DNA of 56,165 nucleotides, taken from NCBI GenBank assembly GCA_017470995.1, contig JAFUXI010000059.1, forward strand, positions 1 to 56,165, written 5' to 3'. Under the pieces are notes generated by a model. That model did not search any database. It was given only the letters and a program-made list of their open reading frames with translations, and had not been told where the DNA came from. The DNA comes from Spirochaetales bacterium. Lineage in GTDB: Bacteria > Spirochaetota > Spirochaetia > Sphaerochaetales > Sphaerochaetaceae. Positions 36,115 through 45,234 of the stretch are shown piece by piece. The position numbers and the translations under genes are program-made. Within the stretch, counting starts at the first letter, position 1. Every line of letters begins with the position of its first letter.

Positions 36115-38232
36115 TCAGAAAAGACCGATGACCTTTGTCATGTAACCAGCACCGTTGCCTCTGAATGTGTCGAGGTATGTGCAGGGATCTCCGAAGTCCG
36201 GGCCCCAACCAGAGCCGTAGAATACGTCGAAGTTTCCAGCCTCTCCATTGGAAGCTCTGTATCCGCAAGCATAGAAATCTGCAGATGTGGTAGCCTCGAT
36301 GAGGTTGACTGTTACGTTCTCAGCTCCGAGGACGCTCTCGATTGCCTGCTTGTAAGCATTGGCCTGAGCAACCTGTGAAGCGGAAGGTCCGTAGTAGACA
36401 TCGTCGATGACGATCGGCCAGTTGACAGAATTGCCGAGTTCCTTCTTGGCCTCAGCAAGAGCTGCCTTTGCTGCTTCGGGGTTGAACCATCCGTCGACAC
36501 CGTCCTTGACGATGACGGGGCATCCCATCTGGTCAAGGTAGTACTGGACGATCTCGCCGTACATTGTTCCGGCTACGAAGGTCTTTCCATCGACTGTGAC
36601 GTCCTCAGCGAGCTGGACGAACTCAGGATGTGTGTACATGTTTCTGAGGTTGGTTGTTGCAAGGTCAGCACCGCGGCTTGTTGCGTTCATTGTTGCCTTG
36701 TCGAAAGCGAAACAGATAGCCTTTCTGAAGTTCTTGTTCATCATAGCTGTCTCGGTGTCGATCTTCTGCTCTTCGGTCTTGCTTGTTGCACAAGCGCCGG
36801 AAGCGAGAGCGAATGTTCCTCTGTTGAGGTTCAGACCCTTGAAGTATGTTGTTGAAGTTGTGTCAGAAATGTAGTGGTACTTGCCGAAGTTGCCGTCTTC
36901 CTTTGCCCATGCGAGTGTTCCGGAAGCCTCTGTGAGGCCGCAACCTGCGTAGACACCGTCGCAGACGTCCTTGTAGAACTGAGCCATGTTCTCGCCGTTG
37001 TCGTAGATCCATGTGATGGAGTCGATCTTCTGTGAAGCGGGATCGTAGTAGTTCGGGTTCTTGACGACTTTGATGATTGATGCGTCATTGAGCTGCTGGA
37101 GAAGGAATGCACCGTTGTAAACCTGTGAGGAAACGTCTGTGGACTTTCCATAGGTGTAAGCATTGGTGTCAGCAATTGCTGCTGCATACTCTTCGATTCC
37201 GAAGACTCCGCCGTGTGCGAGGTAGAAGCTCTCGCAGATAGGAGCGAAGCAGCTGTAGGTGAGCATTGTCATGAAGTAGGAAGTCGGTGCGCAGAGTGTG
37301 ATCTGCAGTGTGTAGTCGTCAACAGCCTTGTATCCGACTGCATCCCACTTTCCGCCGCCATAGAGGTACTCGGAAACGCCGACGATAACGCCGTCAACGA
37401 GCCACTCGAGACCGGCCTGAGCGTCGAGCATGTGGTGGAAACCAGCCTCGAAGTCCTTGGCCTTGACCTCGGCGTAGACAGCACCTTCGGATGTTGACCA
37501 TGTTGCACCCTTTCTGATGTTGAAGGTGTATGTGAGGCCGTCATCGGAAACTGACCAGGACTCTGCGAGAGCCGGAATCATCTGTCCGAGGTTGTTGTAC
37601 TGAACCAGGTTGTCGGTGCAGTTTACGAGGATCTCGGTATCAGACTGGCTTGATGTGTTCAGAGTGTCGAGTGTGACAGGAGCTGTTGAGAAGGTTGTCT
37701 TGTAATCTCTGTTGATTGTGTGGCCATGAGCAATGAGCCATGCTTCAGGATCGTAGACTGCCTCGCCCTTGACTGCCTGTGCCCAGATGTCGAGAAGCTC
37801 TGCTCTCTCTGCCGGTGTCAGGAATGTGTCGCCGGAGATGATGGTTCCCTTCCATCTGTCATCATCGTTACCCCACTGGACGTAAGGAACTGTTCTCGGA
37901 GCGATTCTTGAGATTGTGTATGCACCACCCTGAGTTGTGTTCGGGACCATGACTGCTGCGTCGAGCAGGAAAGCCTCGGCCTGTGCATATATGACAAATC
38001 TCTCGGAATCGTTTGCTGCAGCCTTGGCCTTGTCGAGGAGTTCCTCGTATCCGCCGAGAACTGAAGCATAGATCTGCTCGTCATCGCCGCGGACGTATGT
38101 GCTGGGCTTTGTGACGGGAGCCTGTGCGGGAGCTGCTGCCGGTGCAGTCTTCTGAGCCTCTGCTGCGCCCTGAGCGAAGACAGAAGTAAGAGCAACTGCA
38201 AGAATCAGCATGATAACTGTCAGTTTCTTCAT
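36115..38232 (-). CDS. oppA: Oligopeptide-binding protein OppA, apparently circularly permuted
   Basis: A 705-residue exported protein (signal MKKLTVIMLILAVALTSVFA, start at 38232 supported by GGAGG). Residues about 62-148 (YEELLDKAKAAAN, then RFVIYAQAEAFLLDAAVMVP and GGAYTISRIAPRTVPY) resemble the extreme C-terminus of ordinary OppA-type proteins. From about 172 the chain restarts as a normal N-terminal lobe (TLDTLNTSSQSDTEILVN), and it stops about 30 residues after GWGPDFGDPCTYLD, where an ordinary protein would go on for another 90 or more residues into that same YxELLDxA segment. Substrate capture is expected in the periplasm. First gene of the importer operon. Confidence 0.9.
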   Translation of the reverse strand: MKKLTVIMLILAVALTSVFAQGAAEAQKTAPAAAPAQAPVTKPSTYVRGDDEQIYASVLGGYEELLDKAKAAANDSERFVIYAQAEAFLLDAAVMVPNTTQGGAYTISRIAPRTVPYVQWGNDDDRWKGTIISGDTFLTPAERAELLDIWAQAVKGEAVYDPEAWLIAHGHTINRDYKTTFSTAPVTLDTLNTSSQSDTEILVNCTDNLVQYNNLGQMIPALAESWSVSDDGLTYTFNIRKGATWSTSEGAVYAEVKAKDFEAGFHHMLDAQAGLEWLVDGVIVGVSEYLYGGGKWDAVGYKAVDDYTLQITLCAPTSYFMTMLTYSCFAPICESFYLAHGGVFGIEEYAAAIADTNAYTYGKSTDVSSQVYNGAFLLQQLNDASIIKVVKNPNYYDPASQKIDSITWIYDNGENMAQFYKDVCDGVYAGCGLTEASGTLAWAKEDGNFGKYHYISDTTSTTYFKGLNLNRGTFALASGACATSKTEEQKIDTETAMMNKNFRKAICFAFDKATMNATSRGADLATTNLRNMYTHPEFVQLAEDVTVDGKTFVAGTMYGEIVQYYLDQMGCPVIVKDGVDGWFNPEAAKAALAEAKKELGNSVNWPIVIDDVYYGPSASQVAQANAYKQAIESVLGAENVTVNLIEATTSADFYACGYRASNGEAGNFDVFYGSGWGPDFGDPCTYLDTFRGNGAGYMTKVIGLF

Positions 38233-38360
38233 CTTTTTTCCTCCATAAAGAAATATAACCAGTTTAAAACACCCCATTCATATGGGATGTTTCTCTATAA
38301 CATCACAAATTCATCACTTTATCAAGAGAAAAACCTTTGATATATTTATTGAAACCCCTT

Positions 38361-39386
38361 TCAATCTTCAAATCCTTTCGGATTCATGCTCTGCCAACGC
38401 CATGCATCGGCGCACATGCGCTCCATGCCGTACTCCGCGACAAAGCCCAGGATATCCCTGGCCTTTGTGGTATCGGCATAGACGGTGGCAAGGTCTCCGG
38501 CCCTGCGTGGACCCACGACGTATGGGATGCTGTGCCCGCAGGCCTTTTCGAAGGCATGGACGATTTCAAGGACGCTCGAGCCCCTGCCGGTTCCGATGTT
38601 GAAGACCTCGCAGCCGCTGTGGTTTTCGGCGTATCTGACCGCAAGGACATGGGCTCTGGCAAGATCCACCACATGGATGTAGTCCCTGTCTCCGGTTCCG
38701 TCGGTGTTATCTTAGTGGTCGCCGAAGACCGTCAGATGATCACTTCTTCCTATGGCAAACTGGTAGACATAGGGAATTAGGTTGTTGGGAATTCCCTGGG
38801 GGTCCTCTCCGATGAGGCCGCTTTCATGGGCACCGACGGGGTTGAAATATCTGAGAAGCACTATCGAGAGCTCGGGGTCGGCCACGCAGAGGGCCTTGAA
38901 GATCTGTTCTCCCATGTACTTTGTCCAGCCGTAGGGATTGGTGCAGTTCCCGGTGCGGCTCTGCTCGGTCAGGGGCATCTCGTTGTCTCCGGAATAGACG
39001 GTGGCGCTGGAGGAGAAGACAAGGTTCTTCACGTTGTGCTTTCTCATGACCTTGCAGAGAGTCATGGATGCATCGAGGTTGTTCTGGAAATACTCGAGCG
39101 GTTTTGCAACGCTCTCGCCTACCGCCTTCAGGCCGGCGAAGTGGATCACGCTGCCGATCTCGTTCGCCGAGAACACGGCATCCAGGGCCTTCTCGTCACA
39201 GACGTCCGCATTGAAGAAAAGAGGCCTCTTGCCCGTTATCTGCTTCACTCTGTCCAAGGACTTCTCGTGGCTGTTCACGAGGTTGTCAACCACGACCACA
39301 TCGTAGCCGGCGTTGATGAGTTCCACGCATGCATGACTTCCGATGAAACCCGTTCCACCGGTGACCAAGATAGCTTTTTTATTCAT
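38361..39386 (-). pseudogene. galE: UDP-glucose 4-epimerase broken by one in-frame TAA
   Basis: Two segments in one frame form a full-length 341-residue GalE. The first 224 codons carry the NAD site VTGGTGFIGSHACVELINAG, the catalytic SSATVYSGDN and the YxxxK in NPYGWTKYMGEQ. They end VFGDH then TAA (38712-38714) where homologues have Tyr. Reading on in the same frame gives DNTDGTGDRDYIHMVDLARA and the normal C-terminus to 38361. A single base change in a Tyr codon explains this. Without the last third, UDP-sugar binding is lost, so the gene is probably non-functional unless the stop is read through. Confidence 0.85.
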
Positions 39387-39514
39387 GATTTGATGTCCTA
39401 GCCTTTAATTGTTATTGTTCTTTTTATGCTAATTTAACACTATTGGAACATTGTTGATGACGTTTGCAAAAACATTGAACCTAAGCGTCTTTTATTATAT
39501 CATATTGTTCTGTC

Positions 39515-40549
39515 ATGGGCGAGTATGTTTTATCTCCCACTCTGAAAAGGATCCTCAAGAAACGAAGCAAACTGGGAATAGGCGATGTCAGCGCCGCCAC
39601 TGAAGCCGACATTCAGGCCTACAACCGCTCCGAGTTCAAGCAGTCGACCTTCAGGAAGATCTACCGCCCCAAGGACAACAACATCATCACCAGGACATTC
39701 ATCATCCCCGTCACCGACGGAGCCATCACCGGGTACCTCTTCGAGAAGGTGCGCGACAAGGCCATCACCGGACAGAACTCCCTGATAATACTCTTCCACG
39801 ACGGAGGCTGGATGCTGGGCAACATGAGAAAATGCTCGGCAGTATGCAGCAACATCTGCAACTCCACCGGAGCAACGGTTCTTGCCGTCGACTACAGGCT
39901 TGCACCCCAGTTCAAGTTCCCCACCCCGCTGGAAGACTGCTATGAGGCCTTCCTCTGGGCAGCCCAGGGAGCCCGCTACTGGAAAGTCGATCCCGACAAG
40001 ATATACGTCATGGGCAACTGTGCAGGCGGAAACCTCGCAGCCGGTGTCAGCCGTCTGGCACGCGACCGCAAGGGCCCGAAGATCGCAGGTCAGATCCTCA
40101 TCTCGCCGGTTACCGACGGCCGCATGAGAACAGACAGCTACGAGAAGTTCAAGGATTGCCCCACTATCACGCAGAAAGCCATGACCCACTACATCCAGAA
40201 CTACTCCAGAGAACCGAAGGATATTCTGGATCCGATGTTCTCGCCGCTTCTTGCCAAGGACCTCTCCCGTCTGCCCGAGACCCTGATCCTCTGCGCAGAC
40301 TACGATCCGCTTCTTGACGACTCCATGCTTTACGCCCAGGCCCTCCAGGAGGCCGATACCCCTGCCAAGTGTCTGGTTTGTAAGGATACCATCCATAGTT
40401 TCATTGACTTCCCCGACCTTGAGGTCTGGAAGGACAGCATGTACGCCATTTCCACATTCATAGGCGGAAGGGCTGTGTCTGGAATCGAGATCCTTTCGAA
40501 AAAAGAAAGAATGAAATTGGACAGAAGACCACAGCTTGTGGTCCAGTAA
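39515..40549 (+). CDS. HSL-type alpha/beta hydrolase with Cys in the nucleophile position
   Basis: A 344-residue member of the hormone-sensitive-lipase/esterase group. The oxyanion motif is LFHDGGWMLG (HDGG at about 95-98), and VDYRLAPQFKFPTPLEDC is typical. The nucleophile elbow normally GDSAGG reads GNCAGG (Cys 169). Asp in DYDPLLDD (about 264) and His in DTIHSF (about 294) complete the triad. With Ser replaced by Cys, ordinary esterase activity is likely reduced or altered. No signal peptide. Divergent from galE; base composition is GC-rich and codon use even, so the gene looks established rather than recently acquired. Confidence 0.82.
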   Translation: MGEYVLSPTLKRILKKRSKLGIGDVSAATEADIQAYNRSEFKQSTFRKIYRPKDNNIITRTFIIPVTDGAITGYLFEKVRDKAITGQNSLIILFHDGGWMLGNMRKCSAVCSNICNSTGATVLAVDYRLAPQFKFPTPLEDCYEAFLWAAQGARYWKVDPDKIYVMGNCAGGNLAAGVSRLARDRKGPKIAGQILISPVTDGRMRTDSYEKFKDCPTITQKAMTHYIQNYSREPKDILDPMFSPLLAKDLSRLPETLILCADYDPLLDDSMLYAQALQEADTPAKCLVCKDTIHSFIDFPDLEVWKDSMYAISTFIGGRAVSGIEILSKKERMKLDRRPQLVVQ

Positions 40550-41539
40550 TCACCTGATCCGTTTATCGGGAATACTTCCTATCAGAAGACCTATCGATTC
40601 CTTCTTGAACAGAAGTTTCTTGTCTCCGCTTGCGGAGAAATAGCAGTACCAGCATTTCTCATCGGCCTTGTAGTGGACATCGCATCCCTTAATATAGGAA
40701 CTTGCCCAACCTTTCTCCGAAGGGACAAGAACAGGCGCATTGCTGCAGCGCTCCCACTGATAGCCGTCATAGCTTCTGAGAAGCAGCATGCAGGATTTTG
40801 TCCTGCGCTCCTGAGAATCCCAGTAGACGGGGCACTGGAAGGCATAGAGAAAATCCCCGCAGGGAATGACACGGATGCTTCCGCAGCCGAGGTTCGACCA
40901 CCGGTCATCCGGGATGGGTTCCAGAAGCGGAAGTTCCGGTTTCTGCATGATGTACGGTCCGTTCAATGATGACGAGGAGACCGATGCAAAGTATCTGGAG
41001 ACCTTCTGCCCGGTATCGGGCAGAACAAGGTGGGAAGCCCCGAAATAGAGGCGGTACTCATCGCCTGCCTTGATCAGCTGAGGGCGCGAAATGCGCGGAT
41101 AACGCAGATAATCGCCTGCAAACGGTATTGTGCGGCCATCGAGAAGCAGACGCGGCTTGCTCCAGGTCACCAGATCCGTAGACGAGCGCATCTCGATGCA
41201 GGAGTAGCTGTCGCGCTTACCCTCGCCGGTCCTGCGGCTCACGAACGGGATGTTGCGGTCATGCTTCTCGTAGATGAGGTAGTAGTTCTCGTCCTCCGTG
41301 AAGATGAACGGAGAGTGGCCTCTGAGCTCGATCATCTTGCGGGGTTCCCAGGCTATGCCGCTGGTGGACGTGAAGTGATGGATTCCTATCCATGAATGGA
41401 AGAACATGTGCCACTTTCCGTCACAGCTCTGCTCGGGAAGCAGAATCTGCGGGTCACAGAACTTCGGCACATATTCCTTGCCGGTCAGAAGAGGCTCATC
41501 GCTGAATGGAAACCACCTGCATTTCTCAAGTGCCTGCAA
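40550..41539 (-). CDS. Five-bladed beta-propeller glycosidase-like protein
   Basis: A 329-residue protein with repeated strands and the FCDPQILLPEQSCDGKWHMF, RYPRISRPQLIKAGDEYRLY and CDVHYKADEKCWYCYFSAS blocks seen in the GH43/GH32/GH130-type propeller fold. The first Asp (FCDPQ) and others could be catalytic, but the family and substrate cannot be fixed. It starts at TTG (41539), with GAGGTGA a few bases upstream; no in-frame ATG lies nearby. It is the last gene of the nif3-lspA operon, 5 bases after the small membrane protein, an odd partner for those housekeeping genes. Confidence 0.68.
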   Translation of the reverse strand: MQALEKCRWFPFSDEPLLTGKEYVPKFCDPQILLPEQSCDGKWHMFFHSWIGIHHFTSTSGIAWEPRKMIELRGHSPFIFTEDENYYLIYEKHDRNIPFVSRRTGEGKRDSYSCIEMRSSTDLVTWSKPRLLLDGRTIPFAGDYLRYPRISRPQLIKAGDEYRLYFGASHLVLPDTGQKVSRYFASVSSSSLNGPYIMQKPELPLLEPIPDDRWSNLGCGSIRVIPCGDFLYAFQCPVYWDSQERRTKSCMLLLRSYDGYQWERCSNAPVLVPSEKGWASSYIKGCDVHYKADEKCWYCYFSASGDKKLLFKKESIGLLIGSIPDKRIR

Positions 41540-41543
41540 AGCA

Positions 41544-41867
41544 TCACCTCTTCATGCCGTCCATATCGTCATCGGTCTGAGGCTTTCTGCGTCTGGGCGT
41601 AATCAGCGGAGCGAACTTTTCGTTCACATCCACGCGCTTTGTGTACCATTTGATCATGCGGCTGTAAATCAGCCAGGCAAGGATAACGGATCCGATGAAA
41701 ATGATGATCAGCCAGATCTGCGCAGCCTGAGGCTTCTCCGGATCGGCAAAACGCACGAGGAGAATGTATCCGACAAGCATGAAAACGGTCATGAGAATCA
41801 GGTTGACTATCGTGGCTATCAGAATGAACACCGCAGTGTTGCGCTTCTTCTTGGTTTCTTCTTTCAT
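41544..41867 (-). CDS. Small two-helix membrane protein
   Basis: A 107-residue protein with two predicted membrane helices (TAVFILIATIVNLILMTVFM and about IWLIIIFIGSVILAWLIYSR) and a charged cytoplasmic tail of about 45 residues ending DDDMDGMKR. It starts 1 base after the lspA stop. I do not recognise the family; co-transcription with lspA hints at an envelope role, without direct support. Confidence 0.65.
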   Translation of the reverse strand: MKEETKKKRNTAVFILIATIVNLILMTVFMLVGYILLVRFADPEKPQAAQIWLIIIFIGSVILAWLIYSRMIKWYTKRVDVNEKFAPLITPRRRKPQTDDDMDGMKR

Positions 41868-41868
41868 C

Positions 41869-42393
41869 TTATTTCTCCTTACCTGCCTGAGGATCCTTCT
41901 GGACTATCACCGAGATGGCAAACAGTATGACAAACACCACCACAAAGCTGTCGCTGAGATTGAAGGTGGGCCATCTTTCCAGCCCGAAAAGTCCGAAGAA
42001 CTTCACGCTTATGAAATCCACCACTCCGTCGTTGAAACGGAAAATCCTGTCAAACAGGGTGCCGAATCCGCCTCCGGCAATTCCGGCTACGAACCATCTC
42101 TGGGCATCGGTGAGCAGTTTCCTCTTCGTCGCAACCATGAAGCACATGGCAATCATCAGTGCAAGCGGGAGGATAATGAATACCAGAACCCTCAGAAACG
42201 GAGAGCTTCCCGCGCCCAGGCTGAAAGCCGCACCCGTGTTGCGCACATGGCAGATGATCAGAAAATCCCCGAACAGCGATGCGCCCACAGTGTTGAGCGG
42301 GATGCATTTCATGACAATAAGCTTGGAGATCTGATCGATTACCACGAGAGCTGCGGTCAGCAGAAACGGAAGAAAGCGCTTGGTGTCCTTCAT
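41869..42393 (-). CDS. lspA: Lipoprotein signal peptidase (signal peptidase II)
   Basis: A 174-residue inner-membrane aspartic protease that cleaves prolipoproteins before the lipobox Cys. Four membrane helices; VIDQISKLIV, RNTGAAFSLG, and the two catalytic Asp in FDRIF and GVVDFISV are present. It would process the lipoproteins encoded at 9616-16398. It lies 12 bases after nif3. Confidence 0.93.
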   Translation of the reverse strand: MKDTKRFLPFLLTAALVVIDQISKLIVMKCIPLNTVGASLFGDFLIICHVRNTGAAFSLGAGSSPFLRVLVFIILPLALMIAMCFMVATKRKLLTDAQRWFVAGIAGGGFGTLFDRIFRFNDGVVDFISVKFFGLFGLERWPTFNLSDSFVVVFVILFAISVIVQKDPQAGKEK

Positions 42394-42405
42394 AGCTCAA
42401 ATATA

Positions 42406-43167
42406 TTACAAACCCAATGGGATATCAATAAAACAGGCCTCAAGACCGAGCTCGGACTTCACCATTTCCATGACAGCCTTCACCCCGAAGGTCTCGGTTT
42501 CATAATGGCCGAGGCACAGCATGCTCATGTTGCCTTCGTTGCAGTCGTTGATGGTGGTGTAGCTGCTCTCTCCGGTTATCAGAAGATCCAGATTCTCGTC
42601 CATGGCGGCATACACATCATTGGCTCCGCCTCCTGATACGATAGCTACCGTTCTGAAGGTTCTGCCTTCGCAGTTGAGCTCGAAGTTGGTATCGTTCTCC
42701 CTGACCTGAAGCTTTCCGATTATCTGCTTCGAATCAAGCGGAGTCTGGAATTCGCCCTTCACTCCCACATACACCCCGTGATAGAGCCCGAACGGCTGGA
42801 TGTCCTGAAGCTCCAGTTTCTTTGCCATCTGGGCATTGTTGCCGTAGACAAGATGGGCATCCAGGGGCAGATGGCAGCCGAACAGTGCGATGTCATTGTC
42901 CAAAAGCGCCTTGACCCTGTTGTAATGACGGCCCGTGACCGTCAGCGAGCGGTTCCAGAACATGCCGTGGTGCACGAACAGGACATCTGCACCCTGCTCT
43001 GCTGCGGCATTGATGGTTGCAAGGCTTGCATCGACTGCAAAGGCGACCTTTCTGACGTCGGCATCAAGGTTTCCGACCTGTACTCCGTTCTGGGAGGAAT
43101 CGGCACCGCAGAATCTCTCGATGTCGAGTTCTTGCTTCATTATCTGTTCAAACTGTGCTAGCTTCAT
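42406..43167 (-). CDS. Nif3/YbgI-family dinuclear metal protein
   Basis: A 253-residue protein: DSSQNGVQVGN, then VAFAVDASLATINAAAEQGADVLFVHHGMFW with the metal-binding HH, FGCHLPLDAH, and GGGANDVYAAMDENLDLLITGE and LGHYETETFGV, which supply the other ligands. The length is standard for the single-domain form without the PII-like insert. Molecular function is not firmly known; a GTP cyclohydrolase-like role was proposed for homologues. Confidence 0.88.
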   Translation of the reverse strand: MKLAQFEQIMKQELDIERFCGADSSQNGVQVGNLDADVRKVAFAVDASLATINAAAEQGADVLFVHHGMFWNRSLTVTGRHYNRVKALLDNDIALFGCHLPLDAHLVYGNNAQMAKKLELQDIQPFGLYHGVYVGVKGEFQTPLDSKQIIGKLQVRENDTNFELNCEGRTFRTVAIVSGGGANDVYAAMDENLDLLITGESSYTTINDCNEGNMSMLCLGHYETETFGVKAVMEMVKSELGLEACFIDIPLGL

Positions 43168-43231
43168 AACTCACTCATTGTAGTTTATTGATTCATTGAC
43201 ATCAACTGTACAGCAAAACTAATATTACATC

Positions 43232-45172
43232 ATGAAAATGGAAGAGCTCAGTGCCTCTCAGGCACATTTCACATACGATATCGACAGGATTTCCAGACTC
43301 AGACAGAACGCCGGGAAAGTCGGGATCATAGGCCAGCCACGCGCAATGAGCGCCCTCAGGATGGGTATGAACGTCAACACCAAGGGCTACAACATCTACA
43401 TCAGCGGAGAAGACGGAACCGGCCGCCACACTGCAGTTCGGGAAATTGCATCTTCCCTAAAAACAGAACGCCCGGTGCTGGATATGGTCTATGCCTACAA
43501 CTTCAGGCGCCCCCAGTCTCCGTTTCTGATTTCCCTTCCGTCTCCTTCGGGTAGCGTGCTTTCCGAAGGGATGGAAACCATAGCCTCGCTTGTTTCCGAA
43601 GGACAATGGGAGAAAGCAAGTCAGATAGTGTCCGAGTTAAAAGAGAATCTTCCCTCTTCGGTTCTGCTGGATCAGTTTCTCATGCAGGTCAAGGAGGCCC
43701 TAGGCGGTGAAGTCCCCGAGGCGGACAAATACCGCGTGAATCTGGTGTGCGATAATTCAGGACTGCAGAGATGTCCCCTCGTGGAGGAGTATCATCCGAC
43801 GCACACGAATCTTTTCGGTCAGATGACAAGTTCCAGCGAGTACGCCCATCTGAGGCTTACCTCGGGCTCTCTTCTTGATGCCGCCGGCGGCTTCTTCGTA
43901 GTCAGAGCCGACAAGATTCTCTCCCAGGAAGGTCTCTGGGAAAGCCTGAAGCTGTACGCCGAAAGCTCAAGCTTCATCGTGCGCGGGCAGAACGACAAGA
44001 ACAGCACCTTCATCAGGCCGGTGACAAGTGCGGTTGCAACCAAGATAATCCTTATAGGAAGCGACGAACTCTATGACAAGCTGTGTGATTCTGACGATGA
44101 GTTCCTCAGGCTCTTCAAGGTCTCCGCGGAGTTCGATTTCTCCATGCCTGCAACGGATGAAAACATCCGGGGAACAATAGCCTATCTATTGGACATCACT
44201 GCAAAAAACACGCAGATACCCATTTCAGATTCCGCCATCTGCCAGCTTCTGGTCTATAGCTCATGGTATGCGGAAATGCGTGATGAGCTTACCACAAAGC
44301 TTTCATTCCTCGGCGATCTGGTCTCAGAGGCCAACTATGTGGCAGAGCGCGAGGGCCGAACGGAGATCGATGCCTACTGCATCAACAGGGCAATGGAGGA
44401 GCGCGATTTCGCAAACAGCCTGACGGAAGACAAAATCAATCAGGAAATCCAGAGCGGAGAAATGGTCATCTCCCTTGAAGGAACCAAGACTGGCGTGATC
44501 AACGGTCTTGCAGTCATGGACAGAGGCCTTGCTTCCTTCGGAACACCCACAGTCATATCGGTTTCCGTGGCACCGGGCTCCGAGGGCATAGTGAACATAG
44601 AGCATGAGGCAGGTCTTTCCGGGGAGATTCACGACAAAGGCCTTCTGATTCTCCAGGGTTATCTGAGAAAGCAGTATGCCAGGACCTTCCCTCTTTCCGT
44701 CTATGCCGGAATCTGCTTCGAGCAGTCCTATGCCGAGGTTGACGGCGACAGCGCCTCATCGGCGGAGCTCTTTGCCCTGCTTTCCGCCATCGGAGAACTT
44801 CCGGTGCGCCAGGACATTGCAGTCACAGGTTCGGTCAACCAGCTGGGAGACATCCAGCCCGTAGGCGGAATCAACGAGAAGATCGCCGGTTTCTTCGCCA
44901 TCTGCTCCCTTATGGGCCTTACCGGGCGCCAGGGAGTGATCATCCCTAGACAGAACATCAAGACACTGATACTTCCGGACAAGGTTCTTTCTGCAATCGA
45001 GGCGGGCAAGTTCCACATCTATCCGATCTCGACAATAGATGAAGGCATGGAAATCCTTACGCTGCGCCCAAGCGGAAAGCGCAACGTCAAGGGCAACTTC
45101 CCGCCCGATACCGCAAACCACATCATCGAGAACAGGCTCCGCAAGCTTTACGAGATGTCAAAGCCCAGCTGA
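43232..45172 (+). CDS. LonB-like ATP-dependent protease (YcbZ type)
   Basis: A 646-residue Lon-related protease. The N-terminal AAA_32-type region has a P-loop-like GEDGTGRHTAV (Lys replaced by His in the GKT position) and LRLTSGSLLDAAGGFFVV. The C-terminal Lon proteolytic domain keeps the Ser-Lys dyad: Ser 507 in DGDSASSAEL and Lys 550 in PVGGINEKIAGFF. At 646 residues it is shorter than YcbZ-type relatives of about 800. No membrane segment is seen, unlike archaeal LonB. The substrate is unknown; a role in protein quality control fits the adjacent stress system. Confidence 0.85.
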   Translation: MKMEELSASQAHFTYDIDRISRLRQNAGKVGIIGQPRAMSALRMGMNVNTKGYNIYISGEDGTGRHTAVREIASSLKTERPVLDMVYAYNFRRPQSPFLISLPSPSGSVLSEGMETIASLVSEGQWEKASQIVSELKENLPSSVLLDQFLMQVKEALGGEVPEADKYRVNLVCDNSGLQRCPLVEEYHPTHTNLFGQMTSSSEYAHLRLTSGSLLDAAGGFFVVRADKILSQEGLWESLKLYAESSSFIVRGQNDKNSTFIRPVTSAVATKIILIGSDELYDKLCDSDDEFLRLFKVSAEFDFSMPATDENIRGTIAYLLDITAKNTQIPISDSAICQLLVYSSWYAEMRDELTTKLSFLGDLVSEANYVAEREGRTEIDAYCINRAMEERDFANSLTEDKINQEIQSGEMVISLEGTKTGVINGLAVMDRGLASFGTPTVISVSVAPGSEGIVNIEHEAGLSGEIHDKGLLILQGYLRKQYARTFPLSVYAGICFEQSYAEVDGDSASSAELFALLSAIGELPVRQDIAVTGSVNQLGDIQPVGGINEKIAGFFAICSLMGLTGRQGVIIPRQNIKTLILPDKVLSAIEAGKFHIYPISTIDEGMEILTLRPSGKRNVKGNFPPDTANHIIENRLRKLYEMSKPS

Positions 45173-45181
45173 AATAGAAAA

Positions 45182-45210
45182 GGCCCGGAAGATTTCCAGT
45201 CTCCCGGGCC
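45182..45210 (-). terminator. Terminator of the pspA-pspC operon
   Basis: GGCCCGG, 15-base loop, CCGGGCC. On the minus strand it is followed by TTTTCTATTT, a rho-independent pattern 24 bases after the pspC stop. It may also stop lonB transcription from the other side. Confidence 0.8.
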
Positions 45211-45234
45211 GTTCTATATCCGAGCTTACGCTTC

